This document shows positions 11,809 through 19,835 of a stretch of 64,000 nucleotides of DNA, piece after piece. Numbering within the stretch: the stretch's first letter is position 1; each line of letters opens with the position of its first letter. The position numbers were made by a program, and so were the translations under genes. A model generated the notes under the pieces. That model saw nothing but the letters and a program-made list of their open reading frames with translations. It was not told the DNA's origin and did no database searches. The stretch comes from Hymenobacter armeniacus (GTDB lineage: Bacteria > Bacteroidota > Bacteroidia > Cytophagales > Hymenobacteraceae): contig NZ_JACXAC010000004.1 in NCBI RefSeq assembly GCF_014699055.1, positions 310,001 through 374,000 on the forward strand, given 5' to 3'.

Positions 11809-11952
11809 TATCCAGAAAGAAACCCGTGCGCAGGCGCACAGTTCCGGCTGTCATCTTCTTTCACCAAAACGGCGGTGAAACGGGAGTTGGCACCTACTCG
11901 CGGTAGGTTGCCAAGACGTCATCGGGCCCGGTCCCTCGGTCTTTCTGGATAG
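11809..11952 (-). promoter_or_regulatory. SAM-I (S-box) riboswitch upstream of metH
   Basis: Reading the minus strand from 11952, the leader has TATCCAGAAAGACCGAGGGA, then GGGCCCGATGACG, TTGGCAACCT, GTGCCAACTCCCG, GATGACAG, and ends with CTTTCTGGATA at 11819-11809. The first and last segments pair as helix P1. The GGCAACC / GCCAAC and GAGGGA / CTCCC pairings are those of the S-box consensus. The metH start codon is only about 32 nt past P1. I see no U-tract terminator, so control is probably at translation or by another route. Confidence 0.92.
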
Positions 11953-12012
11953 CAGCGTAGGGCGAAGATACAACACTACCACAAAAACAACCCTACGTCG
12001 AAATCAGACCAA

Positions 12013-12059
12013 AAAACTGCGGCCCCGGCCCACGCCAACAAGGGCGCAGGCCGGGGCCG
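12013..12059 (-). terminator. Intrinsic terminator of the 38-aa gene
   Basis: An 11-bp GC stem pairs CGGCCCCGGCC at 12020-12030 with GGCCGGGGCCG at 12049-12059. On the minus strand it is followed by GCAGTTTTTTGG. It lies just downstream of the small Lys-rich protein. Confidence 0.8.
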
Positions 12060-12084
12060 TTTGGCATAACGAAAAGAACGAAGG

Positions 12085-12201
12085 CTAGTCTTTCTTCACG
12101 CAATTGGGGACGGTTTTACCGTCTTTTTTCTTGGTGCCCTCCTGCTCGTAGCCTTTCCAGCAGGGGTCTTTTTTGGCGGTGCTTGCTTTTTTCGTCGGCA
12201 T
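12085..12201 (-). CDS. 38-aa basic protein with two cysteines
   Basis: This short ORF encodes MPTKKASTAK, then KDPCWKGYEQEG, then a Lys-rich run and VPNCVKKD before the stop. The spacing Cys-Trp-x-Gly-Tyr...Val-Pro-Asn-Cys-Val matches a widespread small family found in many bacteria and phages, often with the pattern PCWxGYxxxGxKxKxGxxVPNCVP. It ends at a strong terminator, which supports it as a real gene. Function is unknown. The opening MPTKK is shared with the SDR at 3091. Confidence 0.7.
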   Translation of the reverse strand: MPTKKASTAKKDPCWKGYEQEGTKKKDGKTVPNCVKKD

Positions 12202-12330
12202 AATCGGGTGGGTTGCGGTGAGAAAAAAAGACGGTGGCCAATGCGCCGGGCCACCCTCAACACTCAGCCGCTGGCGCTGCGACTCCCGCTGCTTTACGCA
12301 GCCAGCGCACGGAGGTTCCCCAATACCAGC

Positions 12331-13554
12331 CTACAGCGCCCACGCCGGCCACACGCTGCCCGCCGCAAACACGGCCGGCTCGGGCGGCAGTTCCAAAAAC
12401 GCGGTGGCGCCCACAAGCCCCATCATGTCGCCGGAGCCGCCCACGCGCAACGGCGTGGCCAGGCGGCGGCCTTCGGCGTCCACGGCCAGGCGCACGGGCA
12501 CGAAGTGCGTGAGCGGGGGCTTGAAATTGATGTCCACCGTGAGCACAGCCGGTTGCGGGGACTCGGCCGCGGCGGCCGTTTCGGTGGTGCCTTCGGGCTG
12601 CTGCACGGCGTGCAGCCAGGGCCGCACGTAGCGGCAGGCCGTGATGAAGGTCGACACCGGATTGCCGGGCAGCCCAAACACCACCGGCCCGCCGGCCCGC
12701 GCCCCAAACCACAGCGGCTTGCCCGGCCGCTGCTGCACTTCGTGAAATATTTCCCTGACGTGCAGTTCGCGCAGCAGGCCCGGCAGGTGGTCGGCGCGGC
12801 CCTTGCTCACGGCCCCGCTCAACACCACAGCATCGAAGCCAGCCCCCAGAATTTTGGTGAGGCCGTCGCGCAGCTCGTCCAGCGCATCGGGCAGGTGGAA
12901 CAGGGAAACCTCAGCCCCAGCATGCGTGAACAGCGCTTGCAGGGCGTAGGCATTGGAGCGCCGAATCTGGTGCGGCAGCGGCGTTTCCTGAATGCCCACC
13001 AGCTCGTCGCCGGTGCTCACCACGGCCACGCGGGCGTTGCGCGTTACCTGCATTTCGGCGGCGCCCACGGTGGCTGCCACGGCCAGCTCGGCCGGCCCGA
13101 GGCGGGTGCCGGGCAGCAGCAGGGCCTCGCCGGCCCGGCGGTCGGCGGCCTGGTGGTGGATGTTCACGCCGGGGGCTTCGGGCGGCGGAATCTGGACGGT
13201 GGCGCGGTTGTCGTGCAACAGAATGTCCTCGTAGCGCACTACCACATCGGCCCCGGTGGGCAGCACGGCGCCGGTCATCACTTCCACCGCTTGCCGGGGG
13301 CTGAGCAGCGGCCGGGGCGGGGCGCCGGCGTACTGGGCGTGTTGAATTTCAAATTCGGTCTGGCCCCCGGCCCAGGCGGCGTGGGCCACCGCAATGCCGT
13401 CCATGGCCACCCGGTTGAAGGGCGGGAAGTCGCGGTCAGCCGTCAGCGTCTCGGCCAGGATGCGGCCGGCGGCGTGGGGTAAGGCGACGGTTTCGGTCGG
13501 CAGGGGGCGGGCCGTGGCGAGGACGCGGGCCGTGGCTTCGGCAGGAGTGAGCAT
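12331..13554 (-). CDS. moeA: Molybdopterin molybdenumtransferase MoeA
   Basis: The 407-residue protein covers the whole MoeA length. Visible motifs are RDFPPFNRVAMDGIAV in the N-terminal region, MTGAVLPTGAD (GAxLPxGAD), the catalytic-domain start VAVVSTGDELV, the RRSNAYAL segment, GAVSKGRADH, and GLPGNPVSTF. It inserts molybdate into adenylylated molybdopterin in the cytoplasm. Its adenylylating partner MogA/MoaB is not in this window. It is on the minus strand, with the other moa genes about 1.4-7 kb further on. It appears intact. Confidence 0.95.
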   Translation of the reverse strand: MLTPAEATARVLATARPLPTETVALPHAAGRILAETLTADRDFPPFNRVAMDGIAVAHAAWAGGQTEFEIQHAQYAGAPPRPLLSPRQAVEVMTGAVLPTGADVVVRYEDILLHDNRATVQIPPPEAPGVNIHHQAADRRAGEALLLPGTRLGPAELAVAATVGAAEMQVTRNARVAVVSTGDELVGIQETPLPHQIRRSNAYALQALFTHAGAEVSLFHLPDALDELRDGLTKILGAGFDAVVLSGAVSKGRADHLPGLLRELHVREIFHEVQQRPGKPLWFGARAGGPVVFGLPGNPVSTFITACRYVRPWLHAVQQPEGTTETAAAAESPQPAVLTVDINFKPPLTHFVPVRLAVDAEGRRLATPLRVGGSGDMMGLVGATAFLELPPEPAVFAAGSVWPAWAL

Positions 13555-13604
13555 GGGGAATTTTGTTGCGGTGCGGAACAGGGGGAACGCAGGTCAAAGA
13601 AATC

Positions 13605-13642
13605 AGCCCGTCATGCTTCGGCTGCGCTCAGCATGACGGGCT
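13605..13642. repeat. Family A palindrome between moeA and PRISE-like gene
   Basis: A near-perfect 38-bp inverted repeat with arms AGCCCGTCATGCT and AGCATGACGGGCT around TCGGCTGCGCTC. On the plus strand it is followed by AAGTATTTTTT, so it could also stop plus-strand transcription. Confidence 0.9.
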
Positions 13643-13661
13643 AAGTATTTTTTCGTTGACG

Positions 13662-14729
13662 CTACGGAATCAACCGGTCCTCGCGCAGCTGGGCAAACAA
13701 ATCAAAGAAGGAATCCTCCGTTGACTGGAACACGGTGAAGCCGCGCTTGCGGCTGTTGGCCATGTCGGTCATCACCTCAATGGGCCGACCCAGGTCCAGG
13801 TCGGTGTGCCAGGGCGAAGCCAAGCGGCTCAATTCCGCCTCGGTCAAGCCGTGCTTGGTGGCAATTGCACGCCACAGCTCCGCGTCGCCCGCCATTTCGG
13901 CTTCCAGCGGGTGGATGCTGCCATCGAAACCCACGGCCGGCACGCCAAACCACTCGGCCAGGCGGCCCCACAGCTGGCTCCAGCGGAAAACGTCGCCGTT
14001 CACGACGTTGTAGGCCTCGTTGCGGGCGGCCTCGGTGGTAGCGGCCCACACCAACTGCTTGGCAATGACGCGGGCATCGGTCACATCCGACAAGCCTTCC
14101 CACTGCGCCTTGGAGCCGGGCCAGCGGAAAGGCCGGCCGGTTTCCTTGCAGATGCTGGCGTACACGGCCAGGGTGGTGCCCAGGTTCATGAGGTTGCCCA
14201 CCGCTTTGCCGATGATGGTGTGCGGCCGATGGATGCTCCAGGTGAAGCCGTCGCGCGCGGCGGCGGCATACACTTCGTCTTCCTGGGCATAGTAAAAATT
14301 GTCGAGCGCCAGCCGGGGCTGCGACTCGCGCAGGGGCGTGGGCGGGGCTACCCCGCCGCTCACGTAAGCCTCAAATGGCCCCAGATAATGCTTCAGACCG
14401 GTTACCAGCGCCACGTGCTGCACCGAATGTTTTGGGCCCAGCACGGCCAGCAGGTTGCGCACCATGGCGCTGTTCACGCGAATGTTCTCCGCTTCGGTGT
14501 CGTTGCGCATCCAGCTGGTGATGAAAACGTGCGTGGGCTTGAGGTCCGCTAAGGCGGTTTCGAGGCTGGCCACGTCCAGCAAGTCGGCGGCCACGGGCTG
14601 CAGGCCGGCGATGTCGGTGCCGGGGCGGCGGGCCAGGCCGTAGGTGGTCCAGTTATTGGCCAGCAGTTCCTGGGCCAGGTTGCTGCCGATGATGCCGCTG
14701 GCACCAACAACTAATGCGGTATTGCTCAT
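13662..14729 (-). CDS. PRISE-like (progesterone 5-beta-reductase type) SDR
   Basis: From the ATG at 14729 the protein has 355 residues. It opens with the NADP site VVGASGIIGSNLAQE and shows TSWMRND, VTGLKHYLGPFE with Lys113, and NFYYAQEDEVY with Tyr146/147. In PRISE enzymes the catalytic pair is this Lys and Tyr, so the protein should reduce enones (iridoid-synthase-like 1,4-reduction). The HRPHTIIG and DVTDARVIA stretches are also typical. Physiological substrate in bacteria is unknown. It stands on the minus strand between moeA and moaC and has no clear link to cofactor synthesis. Confidence 0.85.
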   Translation of the reverse strand: MSNTALVVGASGIIGSNLAQELLANNWTTYGLARRPGTDIAGLQPVAADLLDVASLETALADLKPTHVFITSWMRNDTEAENIRVNSAMVRNLLAVLGPKHSVQHVALVTGLKHYLGPFEAYVSGGVAPPTPLRESQPRLALDNFYYAQEDEVYAAAARDGFTWSIHRPHTIIGKAVGNLMNLGTTLAVYASICKETGRPFRWPGSKAQWEGLSDVTDARVIAKQLVWAATTEAARNEAYNVVNGDVFRWSQLWGRLAEWFGVPAVGFDGSIHPLEAEMAGDAELWRAIATKHGLTEAELSRLASPWHTDLDLGRPIEVMTDMANSRKRGFTVFQSTEDSFFDLFAQLREDRLIP

Positions 14730-14890
14730 GATGAAAATTCGGGGTGGATAAGCGCGGCCCGGATGGGCCGGCGCGGTTCGCCGGGGTGGCCGGGGCATCT
14801 TGACCCGGTGCCGGATTGGAAACGGCTGCCAGTCTCAATAGTTTGCGGCAAAACAATTGGCCGCTGAGTTGGCTAAGTGAGAAACAGCGT

Positions 14891-14943
14891 GGACTTTTAG
14901 CCCGCCACACTGGTTGTCCTGTGGCGCCGCCAACCCAAAGTCC
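14891..14943 (+). promoter_or_regulatory. Candidate structured 5' leader of moaC
   Basis: Two nested stems can form: GGACTTT (14891-14897) with AAAGTCC (14937-14943), and CGCCACA (14903-14909) with TGTGGCG (14920-14926). They are joined by unequal internal loops. The element lies 51 bp before the moaC start. Structure is seen by eye only and a role in control is inference. I could not match it to the known Moco RNA motif. Confidence 0.35.
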
Positions 14944-14993
14944 GCGCCACAATCTGTCCAACGATTAGACGCCATTATGCGTCTCTACGCCCT

Positions 14994-15485
14994 ATGCTTA
15001 CCAAGAATTTTACCCACGTCAACGCCGCCAACCAGCCCACCATGGTGGATGTGGGCCAGAAAACGCCCACCCGCCGCGTGGCCCGCGCCCACTGCCGCGT
15101 GGTGCTGGGCGAAGAGCTGCTGAGCCGCGTGCAGGCCGGCGAAATGCCTTCGCACAAAGGCCCGGTCATCCACACGGCCATCCTGGCGGGCATCATGGGG
15201 GCCAAAAAAACGGCCGACCTCATTCCCCTCTGCCACCCGCTGGGGCTCGATGATTGCAGCATTACCATCGAACCGGAGGGCGCCGGTGCCCTGCGCGTGG
15301 TGTGCACGGCCGTGGTCACGAGCCGCACCGGCGTGGAGATGGAAGCCCTGACCGGGGCCACGGTGGCCGCGCTCACCATCTACGACATGTGCAAGGCCTT
15401 TTCCCACGACATTACGATTGATAACGTGCAGCTTATCGCCAAAACCGGCGGCAAGAAGGATTTCAATCGATTTGAAAATTTGTAA
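14994..15485 (+). CDS. moaC: Cyclic pyranopterin monophosphate synthase MoaC
   Basis: The 163-residue protein has the standard MoaC length and motifs: FTHVN near the start, MVDVGQK, GPVIHTAILAGIMGAKKTADLIPLCHPL, TGVEMEALTGATVAALTIYDMCKA, and a Lys-Thr-Gly-Gly-Lys end. The LCHPL and GVEMEAL residues form the active site that makes cPMP from the 3',8-cyclo-GTP made by MoaA. It is followed after 8 bp by the mobB-mobA fusion, so the two form an operon. A second ATG lies closer upstream of FTHVN than 14994; the chosen start keeps the normal N-terminus. Confidence 0.95.
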   Translation: MLTKNFTHVNAANQPTMVDVGQKTPTRRVARAHCRVVLGEELLSRVQAGEMPSHKGPVIHTAILAGIMGAKKTADLIPLCHPLGLDDCSITIEPEGAGALRVVCTAVVTSRTGVEMEALTGATVAALTIYDMCKAFSHDITIDNVQLIAKTGGKKDFNRFENL

Positions 15486-15493
15486 ATTCCGGC

Positions 15494-16693
15494 ATGGATA
15501 GTCTGCCTAGTTCAACCGTAAAACGCTTCAAGCACGCCGCCCTTGCCCGTCCCGACGTGGGCGAATTTGGCCGCCACGAGCTGGCCATTCTCGGCGCGCC
15601 CTGCGGCGACATTCAAACGCTGGTGGCCCGGCTGCTGCCCCTGCTGGCGCCGCAACTGCGTGTGGCTTATGTGGATGCCGACCATGCCGCCGGCGACGCC
15701 GCTGCCGAAGGTGCTGCCGCCGCGCCTGCCAAGGCTGTGCCCTACGTGGCCGAAAAGGGCCTCTCCGCCGAGCTGGTCGATAAAATCACCTACCGCCAGC
15801 TCAACCTCACGCGGGCGCTGGACCGCTTCACGCAGCCCGAGCTGCTGGCTCACGACAGCGTGGTGCTGGTGAACGGCAACCACTTCCGCGCCCGCCAGCA
15901 GGTTGTCGTCGTCGACCCGCGCAAGCCGCTGGACAAGAAGCTCGACCGCCTCACCGACGTTCGTCTCATTCTCCTCGCCGACGGCCAAGCCGAGCTGCCG
16001 GCCGTGCTGGCCGAGCACCTCAGCGCAGCGCCGCTGCCGCCGGTGCTGGGCTGGGCCGAGACCGAGAAAATAGCCGCCTTCATCAGGCAATGGTACGCCC
16101 AGGCGGCGCCGGTGCTGCGCGGCCTCGTGCTGGCCGGTGGCCGCAGCGAGCGGATGCAAACCGACAAGGGCGCCCTGCACTACCACAACCTCGACCAGCG
16201 CCAGCACACCGCCGCGCTGCTGGCCGAGTTTTGCCCCGACGTGCGCGTGTCCGTTCGCCCCGACCAGGCCACCGAGCTGCCCGGCGGCCTCACCGCCCTG
16301 CCCGATACTTTTCTGGGGTTGGGCCCGCTCGGAGGCATCCTGTCCGCGTTTCAGGCCGACCCCAACGCGGCGTGGCTGGTGCTGGCCTGCGACCTGCCTT
16401 TCCTCACCCGCGAAACCCTGGAATACCTGGTGAGCAACCGGCAGCCGGCGCGCATGGCCACGTCGTTTCGCAGCCCGTGGGACGAGTTTCCCGAGCCGCT
16501 GGTGAGCATCTGGGAGCCGCGCAGCTACGGGCAGCTGCTGCGGTTTCTGAGCCTGGGCTACTCCTGCCCGCGCAAGGCCCTGATTAATTCCGACATCGAG
16601 CTGCTGCACCCGCCCGTGCCCGAGGAGCTGCGCAACGTGAACACGCCCGAAGAGCGGGCCGCGGCCACGCAGGAGCTGGCCCAGCGGCCGTAG
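15494..16693 (+). CDS. mobA: MobB-like/MobA fusion (molybdenum cofactor guanylyltransferase)
   Basis: The protein has 399 residues in two domains. Residues about 205-399 are MobA: LRGLVLAGGRSERMQTDKGA at the GTP site, LGPLGGILSAF, VLACDLPFL, and a closing VNTPEER. This domain attaches GMP to Mo-molybdopterin. Residues 1-200 have a MobB-like fold (LAILGAPCGDIQTL, then VAYVDADHA), but the P-loop Lys expected in GxxGxGKT is absent. The N-terminal part may therefore not hydrolyse GTP. Fused mob genes exist in other bacteria. The product, MGD-type cofactor, is what the FdhF-like enzyme at 38 kb needs. Confidence 0.88.
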   Translation: MDSLPSSTVKRFKHAALARPDVGEFGRHELAILGAPCGDIQTLVARLLPLLAPQLRVAYVDADHAAGDAAAEGAAAAPAKAVPYVAEKGLSAELVDKITYRQLNLTRALDRFTQPELLAHDSVVLVNGNHFRARQQVVVVDPRKPLDKKLDRLTDVRLILLADGQAELPAVLAEHLSAAPLPPVLGWAETEKIAAFIRQWYAQAAPVLRGLVLAGGRSERMQTDKGALHYHNLDQRQHTAALLAEFCPDVRVSVRPDQATELPGGLTALPDTFLGLGPLGGILSAFQADPNAAWLVLACDLPFLTRETLEYLVSNRQPARMATSFRSPWDEFPEPLVSIWEPRSYGQLLRFLSLGYSCPRKALINSDIELLHPPVPEELRNVNTPEERAAATQELAQRP

Positions 16694-16720
16694 CGGCCGG
16701 GCCTTATGCTGCCATCGGAG

Positions 16721-16749
16721 ATAACCGCCCCACGGGCGGTTATTTTTTT
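16721..16749 (+). terminator. Terminator after mobB-mobA
   Basis: The stem ATAACCGCC / GGCGGTTAT with loop CCAC is followed by seven T. It lies 28 bp after the stop codon. Confidence 0.85.
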
Positions 16750-16857
16750 GCGCTGCGGTTCAGACAATTATTGGGAATACGGTCGTTTAAGGCCGGTGCT
16801 GGCACGTTTTTGAATAACGAGCCCCTGACACACCTTATCAATCAATCGTATTTCATT

Positions 16858-17550
16858 ATGAAAAACACTGCAATCGTAGCTGCCGCGCTTCTGGCCACGG
16901 CCGCTGTTTCCTCGGCGCAGGCGCAGGACGTGCGCTTCGGCCTGCGCGCCGGTGCCAACTACTCCAACCTGGCCGGCGACATTAAAAACGAATCGACCTA
17001 CAACAACAAAGCCGGCTTTCTGGGCGGCGTGATGGTGAACGTGCCCGTGCTGGCCGACGGATTCTTGTCGGTGCAGCCCGAAATCCTGTATTCGCAAAAA
17101 GGCTTCGAGAACAAGCCCACCGAATACACCAACCTGCTGGGCGCCAAGCAAAAGCGCGAAGGCAACGTCAATTACAACTACCTCGACGTGCCGGTGCTGC
17201 TGAAAATCAACGCCGGTGGCTTCATCGTCGAAGCCGGGCCGCAATACTCGTACCTGATTAGCTCCAACAACGAAACCAAGTACACCACCACCCCGGCGCT
17301 GGGCGGCACCCCCACCGTGACCGAAACCCAAAACAAAAACGACGTGAGTGGCCTCAACCGCAACGAGCTGGGCTATCTGGCCGGCGTGGGCTACCAGGCC
17401 GATAATGGCCTGAGCCTGAGCGTGCGCTACACCGGCGCCTTCAGCGACTTCGTGAAGAGCGACAACAACACCTACTTCAACGGCGACCTGAGCAACGCCC
17501 GCCACTCGGCCTTCCAGTTCTCGCTGGGGTATCTGATTCCGAGTAAGTAA
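16858..17550 (+). CDS. Outer-membrane beta-barrel protein
   Basis: The 230-residue protein starts at the ATG at 16858; a longer open frame reaches 16771 but begins before the signal peptide. Residues 1-22 are a signal peptide ending at SAQAQD. The rest is a series of amphipathic beta strands (FGLRAGANYSNL, FLGGVMVNVPV, LSVQPEILYSQKGF, YLDVPVLLKI, FIVEAGPQYSYLI) and ends with SAFQFSLGYLIPSK, typical of the PF13568-type OmpW/OmpA-like small barrels of Bacteroidota. Function is unknown. It sits between two terminators in the middle of the moa genes, with no visible link to them. Confidence 0.88.
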   Translation: MKNTAIVAAALLATAAVSSAQAQDVRFGLRAGANYSNLAGDIKNESTYNNKAGFLGGVMVNVPVLADGFLSVQPEILYSQKGFENKPTEYTNLLGAKQKREGNVNYNYLDVPVLLKINAGGFIVEAGPQYSYLISSNNETKYTTTPALGGTPTVTETQNKNDVSGLNRNELGYLAGVGYQADNGLSLSVRYTGAFSDFVKSDNNTYFNGDLSNARHSAFQFSLGYLIPSK

Positions 17551-17566
17551 CCCTCGGCCTGACCGC

Positions 17567-17604
17567 AAAAAAGCCTGCTCTCCATTCGGAGGGCAGGCTT
17601 TTTT
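17567..17604. terminator. Bidirectional terminator between barrel gene and moaE
   Basis: A run of six A, the stem GCCTGCTCTCC pairing with GGAGGGCAGGC, loop ATTC, then a run of six T. It serves the converging barrel gene (plus) and moaE (minus). Confidence 0.9.
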
Positions 17605-17621
17605 CATGCTAGAAATGACGT

Positions 17622-18044
17622 TTACGGGTGCGCCGCCACCCATTCGGTGCCGTCCTCGTACTCTTCGCGCTTCCAGATGGTCACGACTTGTTTCAGCGTG
17701 TCGATGATGAACTGGCAGGCGGCGAAGCTTTCGGCGCGGTGCGGCGTGGCCACGGCCACCACCACGGCCACGTCGCCGAGCTCTAATGTGCCTTTGCGGT
17801 GCACCACGGCCACTTCCTGCAGCATGGGCCACTTTTCGTAGGCTTGCTGCACCACGTGCCCCAGCTGGGTGAGGGCCATGCTGTCGTAGGACTCGTAGTG
17901 CAGCCGGCGCACCGGCCGCCCGCCCGACTGGTTGCGCACCGTGCCGATAAAGGAGTTGACCGCCCCGGCCGTGTCGGTTTGCACGGCCGCGAGGGCGGCG
18001 GCCACGTCAATGGGCTGGTCGGTGATGGTGAGGGTAGGGGTCAT
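17622..18044 (-). CDS. moaE: Molybdopterin synthase catalytic subunit MoaE
   Basis: The 140-residue protein fits MoaE in length. It has GAVNSFIGTVRNQSGGRPV, the LHYESYDSMAL motif, VAVVHRKGTLELGDVAV, VAVATPHRAESFAAC and the active-site WKREEYEDGTEWV with Lys and Glu. It transfers sulfur from MoaD thiocarboxylate to cPMP to give molybdopterin. It lies after moaD on the same strand. The 92-bp gap between them is completely taken by an inverted repeat that begins next to the moaE ATG. Confidence 0.95.
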   Translation of the reverse strand: MTPTLTITDQPIDVAAALAAVQTDTAGAVNSFIGTVRNQSGGRPVRRLHYESYDSMALTQLGHVVQQAYEKWPMLQEVAVVHRKGTLELGDVAVVVAVATPHRAESFAACQFIIDTLKQVVTIWKREEYEDGTEWVAAHP

Positions 18045-18136
18045 TTGTCAGTTAACAGTTGTCAGTGAGCAGTTATCAGTTGCGGGTGCTTATTGAACAG
18101 CGTTACCCACTGCGCACTGATAACTGGTAACTGAAA
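18044..18136. repeat. Gap-filling inverted repeat between moaD and moaE
   Basis: Left arm about 18047-18085, right arm about 18108-18136; both are built from GTCAGTTA-like words (CAGTTAACAGTTG, GTCAGTGAGCAGTTATCAG against CTGATAACTGGTAACTGA). It starts at the moaE start codon and ends at the moaD stop codon, which reads TGATTTCAGTT. It is a relative of the element at 6901-7022. Confidence 0.85.
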
Positions 18137-18379
18137 TCAGCCGCCGGCCACGGGCGGAATGAGGGCAATTTCATCGACGGTGTGCAGCGGCTGGTCGTGC
18201 GAGGCGTACTCGTTGTTGACGGCCACGGCGCAGCTGCGCAGCTCGCCCAGGGCGGGGTATTGGCGGCGCATTTCGGCCAGCAGCTCGCCCACGGTGGCGG
18301 GGGCCGGCGCGGGCAGCTCAATCACCGACGTGCCCACGATGTCGCGGGTGATGCCGAACAGGGAGATTTTTAATGACAT
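18137..18379 (-). CDS. moaD: Molybdopterin synthase sulfur-carrier subunit MoaD
   Basis: I take the ATG at 18379, giving 80 residues; the longer frame to 18454 is not conserved-looking. The protein has the ubiquitin-like MoaD pattern: SLKISLFGITRDIVG, ELPAPAPATVGELLAEMR, and AVAVNNEYA. It ends IPPVAGG, the Gly-Gly that is adenylated and turned into a thiocarboxylate. The enzyme that does this (MoeB/ThiF-like) is not in this window. It starts 135 bp from the divergently transcribed moaA and is followed by moaE. Confidence 0.93.
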   Translation of the reverse strand: MSLKISLFGITRDIVGTSVIELPAPAPATVGELLAEMRRQYPALGELRSCAVAVNNEYASHDQPLHTVDEIALIPPVAGG

Positions 18380-18513
18380 ATCTTTCGACGCAAACGTGTG
18401 GGCAAACCGGGGCCGCCGGTCCAGTGGCCCGCGGCACCCGCCGCGCCTGAACACCTTTGGCGCCGGGCGGGTTATCGCAAGCCGGCAGTCTTACGTACAG
18501 CCGGACAAAATTG

Positions 18514-19560
18514 GTGATAAACGTGCTTCCAACTCCTGCTTCCGTGGCCCCGCCGGCCGTTGCGCCCCTCTACGACCAGCACGGCCGGCCGCTGGAGTAC
18601 CTGCGCCTGGCCGTGACGGACCGCTGCAACCTGCGCTGCTTTTACTGCATGCCCGAAGAAGGCATCAAGTACATGCCCAAGCACGAGCTGCTGAGCTACG
18701 AAGAGATGCTGCGCCTCACGGGCCTGCTGGCCACGCTGGGCGTGCGCAAAGTGCGCCTGACGGGCGGTGAGCCCTTTGTGCGGCGCGACCTGGTGCCCTT
18801 CATGGAGCGCCTGGCCGAGCTGCCCGGCATCGACGACCTCAGCCTGACCACCAACGGCGTGCTCACGGCGCCGCACGTGCCCGCCCTGGCCCGCCTGGGC
18901 GTGAAAGCCGTCAACCTCAGCCTCGACACGTTGGACCGGGAGCGGTTCTTCCACATCACGCGGCGCGACGAGCTGCCGCGCGTAATGGAAACGTTTCACG
19001 CGCTGCTAGAGGCCGGCATTCAGGTGAAAATCAACGCCGTGGTGATGGACGGCCAGAACATTGCCGACCTCATTCCGCTGGCCGAGCTCAGCCGCCAGCT
19101 CCCCGTCGACGTGCGCTTCATCGAGGAAATGCCCTTCAACGGCGGCAGCCACGAGGCCGGCCCCGCCTCGCTGCCCTGGAACCACCGGCGCATCCGCCAG
19201 CACCTGGAGCAGCATTTCGGCGCGCTCGCCCCAGTGCCCACGCCCGCCGGCGCCACCGCCTCCGAGTACACCATTGCCGGGCACTGCGGCACGGTGGGCA
19301 TCATTGCGGCTTACTCGCGCACCTTCTGCGGCACCTGCAACCGCCTGCGCCTCACAGCCGAAGGCGGCATCAAAACCTGCCTCTACGACCAGGGCGTGCT
19401 CGATACCCGCGCCCTGCTGCGCGGCGGCAAAACCGATGCGGAAATCGTGGCGGCCCTCTCGGCCGCCTTCCGCCACCGCGCCGCCAACGGCTTCGAGGCC
19501 GAGCGGCAGCGCCCGCTGCACCAGCTCAGCTTCGAAAGCATGGCCACCATTGGGGGCTAG
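18514..19560 (+). CDS. moaA: GTP 3',8-cyclase MoaA (radical SAM)
   Basis: The frame is open from a TTG at 18457, but no ATG precedes the conserved part. I place the start at the GTG at 18514, giving 348 residues; a GTG at 18523 is equally possible. Cys38, Cys42 and Cys45 (CNLRCFYC) hold the first 4Fe-4S cluster. LTGGEP and TTNG are also present. The C-terminal cluster is FCGTCNRLRLTAEGGIKTCL. The protein ends TIGG, the Gly-Gly needed for activity. It makes 3',8-cyclo-GTP in the first step of cofactor synthesis. moaA is divergent from moaD-moaE. Confidence 0.95.
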   Translation: MINVLPTPASVAPPAVAPLYDQHGRPLEYLRLAVTDRCNLRCFYCMPEEGIKYMPKHELLSYEEMLRLTGLLATLGVRKVRLTGGEPFVRRDLVPFMERLAELPGIDDLSLTTNGVLTAPHVPALARLGVKAVNLSLDTLDRERFFHITRRDELPRVMETFHALLEAGIQVKINAVVMDGQNIADLIPLAELSRQLPVDVRFIEEMPFNGGSHEAGPASLPWNHRRIRQHLEQHFGALAPVPTPAGATASEYTIAGHCGTVGIIAAYSRTFCGTCNRLRLTAEGGIKTCLYDQGVLDTRALLRGGKTDAEIVAALSAAFRHRAANGFEAERQRPLHQLSFESMATIGG

Positions 19561-19797
19561 AACCGCCGCTGTGCTTGCGAAGTGCGAGTAAAACTTTGGA
19601 TGCCGGTGCTGAGCTTAGCATTTATGTCACCAATTTATTAGGCTTACTACGGTTGTGCTATGCCAGCGCTGGCGACTTCGTGCCTCACACAAGGCCAGCG
19701 GGCAGCCATGAAAAATAGTATCGTTGCTATGAGTTTGTTTAAATTTATTCGCTTTTTAATTATATATTAGTAAGATGATTAGCCTGCATTAAGGACA

Positions 19798-19805
19798 TAT
19801 CTTTG
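19798..19805 (+). promoter_or_regulatory. Candidate -7 element (TATCTTTG) before hybrid kinase
   Basis: TATCTTTG fits the Bacteroidota -7 consensus TAnnTTTG and lies 31 bp before the kinase ATG, in a locally AT-rich stretch. I see no clear TTTG at the usual -33 distance. Confidence 0.4.
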
Positions 19806-19835
19806 TTGCCTTATTATTTATACATTATTTAGGCA

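Noticed and set aside
11777..11854. Extension of metH by 26 codons to an upstream start
   Set aside because: This stretch is the 3' part of the SAM riboswitch, including its P1 helix.
14730..14993. Known Moco riboswitch before moaC
   Set aside because: The hairpins do not follow the order or conserved loops of the known motif as far as I can recall it; kept only as a low-confidence structured leader.
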